Source of the DNA: Synaphobranchus kaupii
Lineage: Eukaryota; Chordata; Actinopteri; Anguilliformes; Synaphobranchidae
Assembly: GCA_029718625.1 (NCBI GenBank)
Contig: CM056377.1
Location: 112,493,641 to 112,557,640, forward strand
Direction of reading: 5' to 3'
DNA: 64,000 bases
Numbering within the stretch: the first letter of the stretch is position 1; each line of letters begins with the position of its first letter. This document shows, one piece after another, positions 1 through 12,150 of this stretch. The notes under the pieces are model-generated. The model did no database searches. It had not been told where the DNA came from and saw nothing but the letters and a program-made list of their open reading frames with translations. A program made the translations under genes and the position numbers.

Positions 1-885
1 ATTTCTGTCATTCGGCTCATTCTAAAAACGGTGTAAAGCATAGCCAGAACAAAGCAGTATCTTTGAATGATTTATGTAATCGGTGGCAAAATCGCAATTT
101 TGCCCCCATTGGATACAGCAACATCATGATCTCCCCATGACATTTTCTGAAAAAGAAAATAACAGCATGCTTCAACCCTTTCTCGAGTAACGCACAAATT
201 GCACTCTGTAGTCTATTATCAGTCGCATCAGAAAGCATTAGTTTAATGCTTATCATAATCTCGTTCTACTTTGCATGCGAGGGAGCAGATTAACCTGATT
301 AATTAAATTACTGACAAGGACTTTTCTTTAATAACAGTATCACTGTGAAGCATGATTGGAATGAGAAACAGTGGCATGTTGCTGCATTCCAGCTGCTCAA
401 GTTGAAGTGTCATGGCCGTCCATATTTTGATTGATAAAACTATTAGTGTATTCAAATGATCTCGGAAGTCTGAATATTTTCAAAGAAAAAAGGATTTGAC
501 ACCCCGGTGATGAGATGGTGACGAGGTAATGACAACAATCTCGGAAAGCCGTCATTCAACTCGGGCACTTCCTGAGGTCCCTCTATGACCAGAAAAAGAA
601 GGACTGGACAATGACGACATCACAATGCGGAAGTTCAGCGTTCTTTCCACAGTTCTGTGGTTCTTTCTAACAATGGGACCAGCAGCCTAGTGAGTCTACG
701 CCGTGAGACTATTATTAGCAGCACGTCTGACCGTGCAGCGGCACCGACAGGAGACTTGTTGAATTGCCCTTACCCATTCTTGGGCCCTCTTTTTGGATTT
801 TTGGAATAGAAACATCGTTTTCCCCCTACCATCCCCTCTATTAGAGGTGCTGCACATTTAACTAAGTTAATGTTATAGTAGCGAC

Positions 886-1549
886 TAACGCGTTGTCATA
901 CAATTTCTTCTTACGATGGAAAATCCCCTAACGTTAGATACTTGTTTACATTCTCGGACGGATGTTAGGGAAATCTGTTACCACGGCGGCACTTTCGCCA
1001 CAAATTATATTGTGAAATAGCCTATACCCTCCAAAACAAAAAATAAAGAAAAGACAAATACTATGCTGTTGCTGCAGACCGGTTTTGCCAAAGCTGCATC
1101 ATAGCCATTATAGCGCGGAGCTTTCAAAACCATAACTTGGATATCCAGTGAGCACAAGTGGCATACTAGGACTACTAACTGTTAACGTTAGCCTAAAAAT
1201 AGTGACCTATTTTTTCTGTAAGTAGGCTATAAACCAAAGTATTTTCTTCTTATTATTATTTATTTATTTTAGCTGAAGTATGCCTTCTTGAAGTGCGTCT
1301 CGGTGGCGCAGCCCCTTACAGAAGAAGGAAAAATAGTGAATTAGTAGGCCTAGTGTAAGCCACTTGTGCTCACTGGATATCTAAGTTAGCTTAACGTTAG
1401 CCTACTTTTATTAGCTAACTAGAAAGTGGCCGGTTTAGTCCCAAAGTTATCATCTCCATTGGCAGATGTAACAGATCTCCCTAACATCTGTCCGAGAATG
1501 TAAACAGGTCAGGGATTTTTCACGGTAAAATAAATTTCATGACAACGTT
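886..1549. mobile_element. Foldback (long inverted repeat) element, non-autonomous
   Basis: The outer arm at 886-981 is the reverse complement, with a few mismatches, of 1468-1549; both contain the stretch TTTACATTCTCGGAC. An inner arm at 1133-1170 pairs with 1347-1387 and shares GAGCACAAGTGGC. The whole unit can fold into one long stem. It has no coding capacity. No clear target-site duplication was found, so the superfamily is unknown. Confidence 0.8.
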
Positions 1550-1944
1550 AGCTAGCTATTCACAAAAGTTAGCACAATGGTGATAGCTAAGGTTAGCTAT
1601 AAAAATATTAAATATAATATTGCAAATCAACTGTCAATTTCCAACGGTTTATGCAAACAGTAAATTCACGTGAATAGAACGCTATAGCAAGCTAACAGAT
1701 GGCTACAATGACATCAACGTTCACTTACAACAGCATAGCCATACGAAAACTACCAAAACTCACAAATGCCTGATATGATTTTAAAAAAGGACCATCGTAG
1801 AGTATGTTATATTTCTGTAATTTTATTTTGACCCGTATTACACAATAAAACCAAAACATAAAGACGTAGACCTAGATTTAAAACCTGTGTGGAGCTGTCA
1901 CCGGCATCCGCTCCCATTCATTGAAATCTCCGGCGCCGGTCCCA

Positions 1945-2188
1945 GGGTTGATGCTAGATTGGATAGCCCGGAGGGACCTGGGCGGGACCCTGGGACACTA
2001 TCTTAACAGTTGGGGCATGAGCCTGAGTCAGAGATTGGAGCATCTCTGCCTGAGTTACGTGAACTCCTGTGAGGTTATGTTTAGGGGTTGGGAAAAGGTT
2101 GATGCTAGATTAACAAGCAATCACAGCAGAGCGTCCCTCCCAGGGTCCCGCCCAGGTCCCTCTGGGCTATCCAATCTAGCATCAACCG
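1945..2188. mobile_element. Compact snapback element with about 48-bp inverted ends
   Basis: The left arm at 1945-1995 and the right arm at 2139-2188 are almost perfect reverse complements; the tip reads GGTTGATGCTAGATT. The same tip occurs a third time, in the left-arm orientation, at about 2097-2112, inside the loop. An open frame at 1921-2232 merely runs through both arms and is not a gene. The structure resembles a MITE; the family is not known. Confidence 0.8.
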
Positions 2189-2773
2189 CCATGGGTTATT
2201 TACTTCCTCTAATTGCAAAGAATCATGGGTAGTGTGGTGTATGTTGTCTTTCACCTTCTGCGTTTGTTTTCATCTTCAATCGTTTTTGCATACACTATTT
2301 AAAATTTGGAACTGCAAATGCTGCTCAGAGGTCAGCCAAACAAGCATCAGCTTTCTGCGGACGTCCATGTTTTTTGCTGCTGACCATTTGAACACCTTTA
2401 CCGTAACGAACGGGACCATCATCACAGCAAACATCACGCACGATCCACCCGAGTTGACCACTTGAATACACCATATGCTTGTTCTATTGACATGCAATTA
2501 GCATGAATCCAGTACATTCAAATGTATATTTACTGTAAGTATTTTTTTTAAGTTTACTATCCAATGCTATGCCAGCAAGAAGGTTTGACATTGGGCTCTT
2601 GGTGGGGAATAGGCTTACCAATTGGAATCGCTTTATTTTCATGCACTTTTGCAATATTCATTTTGAGTTTCTGTTTGTTTTATGCTGCATATTTAGTATG
2701 TGAGGTATATGCAGCCATATAAGCTTTTATTTATTTATTTGACCTATTTATTTATTTTTATTTATTAATTAAG

Positions 2774-3334
2774 AAACCCTTCAAGTTATCCATCCATATC
2801 TACTGCATATCTGGTAGCAGAGTGATGGTTTAAGGCTTGTTTGATACGTCAGACCCCTGATGACTTAGGGCCATTTAGCCAACCATGTGTTCCATACTGT
2901 TCCGGTGTAATGTACAGCTAAATCTAGTCCCACCCCCCAATTCCCATAGAGATCCATTCAAATGCAGAGAGGTTATAATATCGCTTGCAGGAGTACCAGA
3001 AAATAAGATATCAAGAGTTTTTTAAAATATTTTTGGGTCACAGACATCAGGAAGTCATGGCATGCAAAGGATATGCGACCAAATATTAAAAATTATTACA
3101 TTATTCTACATAATATGTTAAACTGTCCAATATTTTTTGATGCCCGAAAATGGGGGGTGGCTATGTATGAAAGGTTCTATAATTTTGAAAGGGTTCATCC
3201 GATATGGATGAAAATACCCTCAAATTAAAGTTGACAGTCTGCACTTAAACCTCATTGTCATTGTATCCTTTCAAACACAAAGTGCTAGAGTACAGAACCA
3301 AAATAACAACAAATGTGTCACTGTCCAATGAATT
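2774..3334. repeat. Half-copy of a palindromic interspersed repeat (family A, copy 1)
   Basis: This single-arm copy runs from GAAACCCTTCAAGTTATCC to a terminus reading GTGTCACTGTCCAAT. The same sequence is found at 5010-5720 (full palindrome) and 47510-48026. It retains an interior stretch around 3060-3200 that the palindromic copy lacks. No open frame shared by the copies suggests a protein. The terminus resembles inverted ends of fish DNA transposons, but I cannot name the family. Confidence 0.8.
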
Positions 3335-4251
3335 AAGGTGCTCACTGTATATATCGCTATGTGACTTTTTTTTACTCGAAGTATAAAAGAAAGTTTGGTA
3401 GGTATTATGCATAATTTAACATTCCATCATGGTAATATTCACCTTGAACAATTGATGCGAGAATGTAAAATTCATTAGGCGACAGGCAAATTCTTCAGTT
3501 TGTAAACACCAGTAATTGGTTGTTTGATTGAGAGAAATGTCTTTTGTGTCAGTAATGAAAATCGTCCCTTTTTTACTATTAATTCCTGAGTGACAGGAGC
3601 AGCAACACCTGCCCATCCCTGCAATTTGGCAACTCCTTTTCAGCTTGATTTTTGTTTGTTCAGCTAATTATGCTGAATTATGCAGTCATTTAGCTTTACT
3701 TCTCAAACAAACACTCCTGGCTTCCACAGCTGTATGCAGTGAAAATGGGGTTTTTGTTTTCACTTTTTTCCCAAATCAAAAACGGAGCAATTCCCATTGG
3801 CTGGGTCACAGTCACAGTGGTATATGGACTGTTAAGTTGTTTATTTTGTTTGTTCAAGTTAAAATTGTGTTGCCATTTCTGGTGTAGCATGTGGAGTCGT
3901 GACTCATATGGCTGTTAAGAAAAATGACCTGCAATGGCTTTTTTTTTTTCAAGTGTTTCGGAATATATTGGGTCTACATACTTCGCTGTTAGTCCATTCT
4001 ACTTGAGACCATGCATTTCTGCCCTGCTTTATTGTGAGTAAATTCATCCCAGATGGCCACACAGCTTTCTCAGTTTCAACCCCCGTCCCACAGTTTGCAG
4101 AGAAGGAAATGATGCATTACCCTCTTTTACCCAGTTTCCCAAAGGATTTGATGCTGGCCCCTGATTTAGCCTCTTTTTTCATTATTTCCATAACCATGTC
4201 TTACTTACCACCTGCAGTGAATGTGCATGTATGGTGTCCCTGGTTTGAAAA

Positions 4252-4288
4252 GTGTGTGTGTGCGTGCGCGTGTGTGTGTGTGTGTGCG
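4252..4288. repeat. TG/CG microsatellite
   Basis: Alternating TG dinucleotides with a few CG interruptions. The histidine/threonine-rich open frames across it are artefacts. Confidence 0.9.
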
Positions 4289-5009
4289 CTCCTGCTCACG
4301 CATGCGTGGGCATATGTAGGCTATATAGCGGCACGGCGCCAGTTGAAAAATAAAATCCTTTTTTCCTAAAGGTGCATTGACAGGGGTCTGTTTTTGGGCG
4401 CCTGCATAGAAACTGTCCACTTGTGGATTTTTTGTCGGTTTCCATCATTTTCAAATGACTAGCCATGCACGCTATCTCTGGTCATGCTCTCTGGAAAACC
4501 CCCAAAGCGGTGAGATTGTGTGCATGCGTCTGGACTCACTTTTGAATGCAGTGGTGTATTATGAGTGCTTGCACTTTGTTTACTGACATCACAACTTAAT
4601 TACTACTGTCTAAGCAGGATACCAATTAGACATTATCATTATACTCTGATACGGGCCCAGATGTGGTGCTCCTATAGGTGGGTGGTTACCCCAGACCTTC
4701 CTGCTCTGTTGGGAGCTGTTGTGGACTTATGAGTTAATTTGCTCATTGGTCCCTCCATGCTGTGTGTAGTTCATTAAGTTGTGAATTCCCCTACAAAGCA
4801 ACTGAATTGCAGTCATTTTCTTTCTTGGAAAAATAAAAACAAGAAGCGGTTAGGAGCAGTGGCATTATTAATGACTTAGTGGTTAGAAATGAGGTGGTAA
4901 AATATCAAGCAAGTTTAGGAAGCAATGCTGTGGATAAATGCATTCCATTTTTGGTGTTCTAAAGGGTATTTTGAGGAATTTAGCAAGAAGAACTCCAGGG
5001 AGCACCATA

Positions 5010-5720
5010 ATTAATTGGACAGTGACACATTTTTTTTTTGTTATTTTGGTTCTGTATTCTAGCACTTTGAGCTTGAAAGGATACAATGAAAATTAAGTTG
5101 AAGTGCAGACTGTCAGCTTTAATTTGAGGGTATTTTTTTCAGTCATCAAAATTGGGGGACGCATATCCTTTGCATGCCATGACTTTCTGGTATCTGTGAC
5201 CCAACAATATCAAAAGACTCTTGATATCTTATTTTCTGGTACTCGTACAAGCGATACTATAACCTCTCTGCATTTGAATGGATCTTTATGGGAATTGGGG
5301 GGGTGGGACTAGATTTAGCTGTAAATTATGCTGGAACAGTATTGAATACATGGTTGGCAAAATGGCCGTAAGTCATCAAGGGTCTGAGGTATCAAACAAG
5401 CCTCAAAACATCACTCTGCTGCCAGATATGCAGTAGATATGGATGGATCACTTTAAGGGTTGTTTCTCCTGACAAATTTTCTGATTGAACTCTATGGAAA
5501 AATAAGTCAGGAGAAGAAACCCTTCAAGTTATCCATCCATATCTACTGCATATCTGGCCTCAGAGTGATGGTTTAAGGCTTGTTTGATACGTCAGACCCT
5601 TGATGACATAGAGCCATTTAGCCAACCATGTGTTCCATACTGTTCCAGTGTAATTTACAGCTAAATCTAGTGCTAGAGTACAGAACCAAAATAACAAAAA
5701 ATGTGGCACTGTGGTTCTCA
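5010..5720. mobile_element. Palindromic element (family A, copy 2) with both arms
   Basis: The left arm (5010 to about 5477) begins AATTGGACAGTGACAC and the right arm (about 5510-5720) is its reverse complement; the two meet around a short spacer at 5478-5509. The right arm has lost several hundred bases: at about 5671 the sequence jumps from CTAAATCTAG straight to the outer end TGCTAGAGTACAG. Comparison with copies at 2774 and 47510 shows the missing part. Noncoding. Confidence 0.82.
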
Positions 5721-7220
5721 CTGTATATACATTTTTATATTCAGAATGTGATTTTCTGGTGCTGTGCTGTATTATCAACTAGTAATTGCAGGCATTTTTG
5801 AAAAAATGGAAAAAAAAGAAAATATTTTTCTTGAGAATATCAAAACTGAATGTATAGCTAGACACATTTGCAATGTTTAGAAAACATTTCTGGTGTAGAA
5901 AAGAAAATCTATTTATTTTGCATCAATATGTGATTACACTTATTTATTACAGGACAGAAAAGTAGTATTGTGTGGCCATATTATGCTATGGATGGTGTGG
6001 TAAGAGAAGTAGTCCTATTTGGGTCATAAGGACTGCCTCTCTACATTCCAAACATTCTGACCAGTCAGCATTGCTAACTTTCAAAGAAAGGGATTGCTAA
6101 AAATACCTTCCTGTAGTCAGCCTTTAATGATAATGATGCTATGGCTTCTGTGTATTTGGGCAAGACTCCAGCCCTGATATTGCAATTATGTGCAATACCC
6201 ATACCACAGAGTTAAAATTAGGAAAGTACATTAATTATTAATGAGCAGCTGTGATTAGATGAAGACCTGTTGTCATTACATACAGGTAGCTCCCATGGAA
6301 ACCGTAGGAAAGCAGTTGCAGATAGTCTTCATGTTTTCAGCACATACTCCGTGGAGACAGGAAGTCCGTCACCTGCTTAAGAATTCTGCTTCAGTACTGC
6401 GCCCGAAGAGGTGCCTCTCAAGAAGGAATTATGTAGATTTTTCATAATTATCACTCAGAAATGAAATCAATAGGCCATTCCCCGGTACATTTAAAATGCG
6501 AGGAAATGCAGCGGTCCCCTTGTTCTTTATGATGAAAAATATTGTTCAGTTGTCATTTCGGCATATCAGTCATCAGCGACTACACTGTTTTGGTTTGGGA
6601 ACCATAGTGAGCAGGTGCACTGAGGGGGGACATTTAGCACTGGCAGCCATCCAGACCAGAAATGATTCATGCAGAATGCTACCCATGACGATATCTCTCT
6701 CCCTCTTGCAGGAATGCCACTTTTAAAAATACAATTCAATTTAGCCCCGGAGACTGGAGAGATAATTTTGGCTGCTTTTTTTTTTTTTTCCCTGGGTTTT
6801 ATGAGGTATGAAAAAGTAATTATAGAAGGACCATCTTTTAAGAGTCCTTCCCTGGTCTCTGCTGACCTTTTTTTCAAATATCTTTTTAAGATAATATCAT
6901 TTTTCTTCCCGTTTCTCCTGGAAAGCTCTGTAATTTGAATGACTTTTTCTCATTTTCCAATCAGAGCTGAGGGAAGAGTGATGGATCAGGTGTGAATGTT
7001 TTTAGCCCCGAGGTTCTCTTCCAGTGGGAGGAGTCCTCCCGCCCATTTCCACAAATCGCAGGCTTGCCATTTCTCTTCCTGGACTCGTGTTGCTGGCTGG
7101 CCCTGTCCTCTGGCTGCTCCCGAGATACAGACACTGACTGGAGTCGCCCTCAGTCCAAACTCGCACACTGGGGAGATCCATGTTCAGACGGCTGTTGATC
7201 TTTTGAAGTTGCGCAGGTCC

Positions 7221-7243
7221 TGTGTGTGTGTGTGTGTGTGTGT
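7221..7243. repeat. TG microsatellite
   Basis: Short uninterrupted TG run; the cysteine/valine frames through it are not genes. Confidence 0.9.
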
Positions 7244-8770
7244 CTCTGTGTGTCACCTTTTGGAGTGAGAGAAGGGAGGCATTTGAAGCCCACTCCTGGT
7301 GGACACACAGGCATCAGGTTGTGAGGGTGACAGCATGTGACAAGAGGGAACCTAGTGGCCTGGAAAATGCCACTGGCATTAAGAATGGTGCTCCTCGTCT
7401 GCCCACAGAGAGACTATGGCGGAGTGAACTATTTAGATCACGGACACAGAACGTACTGAGGTCTGTTCACGTTAGCCTTCATCTCGCACACAGAGAATAG
7501 CAGATAAGGGTAGGTTAGCTAAGGACAGAATTGGTTAACACAATCATTTCAATACGCTAGGACACACACAATTTGGACACTACACCACATAACAGGTTTT
7601 TGTTGACTGTTCTTGACACTGAAACACATTTCATCATATTCCAACAACTTTTTTTTCCTCAGTGTAATATATTCCAAACGCTTATGCACATTCGACCCAT
7701 TGACCTTATCCTGTGAGGAACGAACTAGCTATACATTGTACCATGACTGCTAGCTCCCCATCTTTTTATGTTGGTAATAAAAGCAGAGGAAATGATGTGC
7801 AGAAAAAAACTGGGTATTGCCCTGGTAGGCTTCGTGATCTAAGAGAGCGCTGTTATCTGGATGTGTTATTAAAGTAATGGACAGTGGTTATATAGCATAA
7901 TGGATTTTATGCTCTTTGCCTTTCGACCAAATACAGACAAATATAAAAGTGGTAATAGCTAGTGATTTTTGGGATTGAGATTGGAGTTGTTGGGAGTAGG
8001 GTTGTCTTAATTAGAATCAGCTACAAATTCTTAACCGTGGAAGATTTTCTCAGGGTGAAGAGCATGGTTTTCCTGATCGGACCGCTGTCTGCTCATGCAT
8101 ACAAATTAGGCGCTGTCTGTGACTCTGGCCAGCGGCTGTCTGTGCAAGCTTGTCATTCATAAATCCAGCGAGCACCAGATGCCCGTGTTTGATTCAGTGA
8201 CAAAAGTTCTGACCGTTTCATCTAACAATGCTGCGGCCATGCAGCTCTTCTTCTTCTGGGCTCTCTGTGGCCTCCTGTGCGTGCTTCATCCAATCATCCT
8301 GCACAGGAGGGGTAGGGGTGTCTTAAAAAGTTATGTGACAGCTTTCATCATTCTTGTCTGTTCCCTCATGTTTAGTTTCATTTTTTATACACATATCACA
8401 TAAAAGCTTCCTCATGAACATCTGAAATGGATCAAGTCGCTGAAGTTAAAAGAGCGTAGGAAGTCTCCCTCAGAATGTTTTCCTGAAGAACGTGTGATTT
8501 CTTGCTTATTTCTTAAGGTGTAAGATTTCTTCTTCCAGTTTCTTCTTTTATCAGTTCGAGTCAGGATGTAGCCTGTATCATCGCAATCATCTGAGTAAAC
8601 GGAAATAGCCATGCGGGGCTGTCAACACGTTTGCACAGTTTGCACACCAATTACTTATAGGGGCCTTACAAATGACCGATGATACCATCACTGCTGGCGT
8701 GAAGGGGTTTACAATGATGGCAGGTCTGGTCATGTGTGTAAAATGGCAAAATACAGCAGTGTGTTTACTG

Positions 8771-9360
8771 TTAAAGGGATAGTTCGGAATTTTGGACATA
8801 ATGTCTTAATTACGACTTACCCATGATGTAGTTAATTGATGGAAACCATTTTCAGCTAATTCCATGCTGTCCCTTCTTTTTGACATACACACATTGCTAA
8901 TGCTAGCGCAACTCTAAGGTAACCGGTAGCATCCACTACCAAACGCACTTAAACACTCCACAGTGCACCCAAAGCAAATAAAATACGACGACAGTCTATC
9001 TGGGGAGCGATACTTTACGTTACCTATGAATGTATTGGTTGGCACTGGTCGACTACAACAACAAAGAAGAGCAACAAGTTGCAATGGCCACGTTTGCTCC
9101 GCCGCCGTACTTCCACAGAGAATATACGTATTCCCCGATAGACTGTCGTCGTATTTTATTTGCTTTGGGTACACTGTGGAGTGTTCAAGTGTGTTTGGTC
9201 GTGGATGCTACCGGTTACCTTGCGCTAGCATTAGCAACGTGTGTATGTCCAAAAGAAGGGACAGCATGGAATTAGCTGAGAATGGTTTCCATCAATCAAC
9301 TACATCATGGGTAAGTCGTAATTGAGACATTATGTCCAAAATTCCGAACAATCCCTTTAA
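8771..9360. mobile_element. TTAA-flanked long-inverted-repeat MITE
   Basis: The element is bordered on both sides by TTAA. Arms of about 230 bp (8775-9008 and 9127-9356) are near-perfect reverse complements, starting AGGGATAGTTCGGAATTTTG on the left; the right arm has CAATCCC where the left has GGGATAG. Because the arms mirror each other, nearly the same peptide (both beginning with M then PKQIKYDDSLSG) can be read from opposite strands, which is an artefact of the palindrome. TTAA target sites are typical of the piggyBac and Kolobok superfamilies. No transposase remains. Confidence 0.88.
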
Positions 9361-11274
9361 CTATCACAATTTACATTGTTTCTATATGTAAAAGGCAGTG
9401 CTTGAAATCGACTCATAATTAGACAAGTTTATGTACTTTGCTGTTTGTAACAAGTCGCTGCCACAAACAGCTTCTTTTGATTGGGTAATATGATTGCAAT
9501 TTCATTTTAAGGCTGTTTTCTATTTTCTTTTTTTTTTTTCATTAACAAAGATCAGAGTATTTATATTTTTATTCGATTGGTTGGATTTATTTCAACAGAG
9601 GTGTCCCTGGGAGGGATCCGGCTTTGCATGCAAGATACTATTGTGCTGTCTATTGATGTGGTTAGCGTTAGGTTGCCACAGAAGGGCCCGTCTTCATTGT
9701 AAAGCTCAAGATCACACAGGCTCCCCGCTGATCCTGAATGTGGACTGATGCAGGAATAGTTACCATGTTATTGATGAACATGATTTATTTAGGAGGGTCA
9801 TTTTTTGTGAGGTCTTGCCATTGTAACACAAACAGTCTGTTCAATTATGGTAATGCAAACATGATGCTTTTATAAAGGCAATAGTATTCAGTGCTTATTT
9901 CAGTCATAGGTGAGGAAGACAATGGTATTACATATATATTACATATTTAATATGCACATATATATATATAAGGGAAAATGGGTATCAGTTGTTTTGCTAA
10001 TCGCTATTAATAAAATTTTTTGAAATTCAGTATAACAGAGCCAGTATTAAGCCTTAATACCTTAAGTCCAACTGTAGAAAGTGGTTGCAGGAAATATTCA
10101 CTTATGTTGGATTTATACATTTTTAAGAAAGAAAGGAAGACATTAGTGCTTCACATTATTCTTTTCATTTAAAGACAGTTGTTATATGTACCATACAACC
10201 ATGTACTATGTTCATTTTGCATTTATTAAGCTCACAAACTACAAATGGCTGCTTTTCTCCAGGGAGCACAGAGTTCATGAGGTTTCCCATTTTTATAGAC
10301 ATATGACACTTATTTTGCATATGAATGCATATTCTCTTTATTGAATCTATAACCCCCTCATTTCCAGAAAGATTACATTAGCATAGCAATGTGCTCATAC
10401 ACACAGTAGAGAAAGTACAATTTTCACCTAGTATAATTAGTTACAGTTTCTAACATGAAGCATACACATTTATTTTATTGACACAGTAATAGTAGTAATC
10501 CCACTGTAAAGGTTATCCGTCCAAAAGTGTGAACACTTGTAGTCATCTAAGGGCATGATTAGTAATGTTACCGGCCCATAAGAAAACGGAACGTTTAAAT
10601 GAGCTAAAGGACGTTGCGTTAATCTGTGATGCAGGCAAAAGGCAATTGCAAAGCCTGTGTAGCTCTGCTCCTTAAAGGGATTTACTATAACACCTATATG
10701 TCCCTACCAGCAATTTCAGAACAATCATTAAACTTCACCCTGAGGGGCGATCTTTCATATCTGCCACTTGTTTCAAAGTTAGGTGAAGGGGACACGGTTT
10801 TGTGCGGGAGCTTTGAAATTAAAGCTTAAACACAAAATCAATCCTTAACACCAAACTCAATTTTAAAAACTCATGTCTCATGAGGTTTTGAGTGTGTACC
10901 AGCTTTAGTGAAAACGAATCACTCAAAAGGGAATTGGCAACAAGAATTACAGATGACTATAGAGCACCATAGAAATCCATATTTCTACCATTTGCCAAAA
11001 TGTTGTTACTACTTCCTAACCATCATATATGAGAGAATAATGCAATCAAACAGACTATTTTTCTGGTAATGATGTAAGAAAAACAGCTTCCATTTCTCCA
11101 GCATAGTCAAGGACGTAAAAGTTAATGGAGTTGATGCCTGGCCAAATTATATCATATAAATATATACCATGGTGTTGCACTGTTGTATCGTGTTTTTTTG
11201 TAGTGTTATATGGTAAGGAGTGAGCACTGTACAAATGCCATATCTCTCTCTGTCTCTCCCAATGTGCCGTGTAG

Positions 11275-11407
11275 GGAGTTTGGCTGGAGAGACCCAGAGC
11301 TGCCTGAAGTTATCCAGATGCTACAACACCAGTTCCCTTCCGTACAGTCCAATGCTGCGGCCTATCTGCAGCATCTGTGCTTCGGAGACAACAAGATCAA
11401 ATCTGAG
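11275..11407 (+). CDS. ctnnd2: Delta-2 catenin, coding exon (first ARM repeat)
   Basis: This exon encodes 44 residues opening the armadillo domain, including [25 protein letters not shown] and DNKIKSE. These segments match vertebrate CTNND2 nearly residue for residue and differ from PKP4, ARVCF and CTNND1 where those paralogs diverge. The acceptor is GTGTAG before 11275 and the donor GAG|GTACCG after 11407. The first base completes a split codon (phase 2) and the exon ends on a codon boundary. ARM repeats of this protein bind the juxtamembrane segment of classical cadherins at neuronal adherens junctions and synapses. Preceding coding exons are outside the window. The 133-bp length gives the phase needed to join 16883. 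Confidence 0.94.
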
Positions 11408-11533
11408 GTACCGCACCCAATACCGACGTAACACACGTGACAAGAGAGCACTTTAAATGAAAAGCAATTATGTGTTAATCTCATTCTAGGTGTCCCACAT
11501 CTGCCCCCAAAAAATGAAAGCATGCCACAGGTA

Positions 11534-11992
11534 CACTGCCCGGCCAAAGAAAAAGTCGCACACTCTAATATTTCGTTGGACCGCCTTTAGCTTTGATTAC
11601 GGCGCGCATTTGTTTTGGCATTGTTTCGACAACCTTATGCAATGTATTTCCATCCAGAGTAGCATAAGTTTTTGGCTGAGATCTTGTATTGATGACAGGA
11701 GAGTCGAACCACTCCGTAAAGTGTTCTCCAGCACATCCCAAAGACTTTCAATGGGGTCAGGAATCTGGTGGCTAATTCATGTGTGAAAATGATTCCTCAT
11801 GCTGATGGGATAACCTGGTCATTCAGTACATTCAGGTACTTCGCTGACTTCATTTTATTGCTGCATAATGTTGCTGAGCATAGACCTGACAAACTGAAGC
11901 AACCCCAGATCATAACACTGCCTCCAGAGGCTTGTACAGTGGGCACTATGCATGACGGGTGCAATGGCGACTTTTTTTTTGGCCGGGCAGTG
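11534..11992 (-). mobile_element. Deleted Tc1/mariner element with transposase remnant
   Basis: The ends are matching inverted repeats (CACTGCCCGGCCAAAGAAAA on the left; the right reads back as the same sequence with one or two changes) flanked by the TA target duplication (11532-11533 and 11993-11994). The minus strand keeps decayed fragments of the C-terminal part of a Tc1-type DDE transposase: a GGSVMIWGC-like segment, YLNVLNDQVIP and a P-K-FG-CWRTL stretch corresponding to the usual P-ES-WD-LE region, broken by stops and frame changes. At about 460 bp it is far shorter than a full 1.6-kb element and cannot move by itself. Confidence 0.9.
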
Positions 11993-12059
11993 TATATTGA
12001 ATAAAAATCTTCAAAACTACTTGGAGTATACTATTTAGAAAATTCAAAAACATGTTGAG

Positions 12060-12150
12060 TGTCACTCACTCGGTAAAAGCTCGCTTACTGCATATGAGTG
12101 AGCACCGTGGTCTCGGATCGATTCCGACCCATGCCAGTTCTGGCTGTTTT
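12060..12150 (+). repeat. Possible tRNA-derived SINE fragment
   Basis: The stretch contains CTCGGATCGATTCCGACCC, which resembles a tRNA B-box region, about 45 bp downstream of a weaker A-box-like stretch. It lacks a clear tail or target duplication. It could be a chance match. Confidence 0.3.

Larger units (their letters stand above)
1..11274 (+). other. ctnnd2: Intron of ctnnd2 upstream of the first visible exon (partial)
   Basis: I found no exon of ctnnd2 or of any other gene in this stretch. All open frames are short, lack recognisable domains and are mostly paired with antisense frames in repeats. It holds foldback elements at 886-1549, 1945-2188 and 8771-9360, two copies of a palindromic repeat family (2774-3334 and 5010-5720), and short TG microsatellites at 4252 and 7221. 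The non-repeat parts are AT-rich and unremarkable. The splice acceptor of the next exon is at 11273-11274. A small upstream exon with weak coding signal cannot be excluded by eye. Confidence 0.8.

Noticed and set aside
1921..2232. 103-codon plus-strand frame
   Set aside because: Runs through both arms of a snapback element; no family resemblance.
8914..9325. Nearly identical peptides on opposite strands
   Set aside because: Produced by the mirrored arms of the TTAA MITE, not by genes.
11210..11274. Upstream extension of the first visible exon to an ATG at 11210
   Set aside because: The frame is open, but the residues before the AG at 11273-11274 do not resemble the catenin family and the polypyrimidine stretch TCTCTCTCTGTCTCTCCC marks an acceptor.
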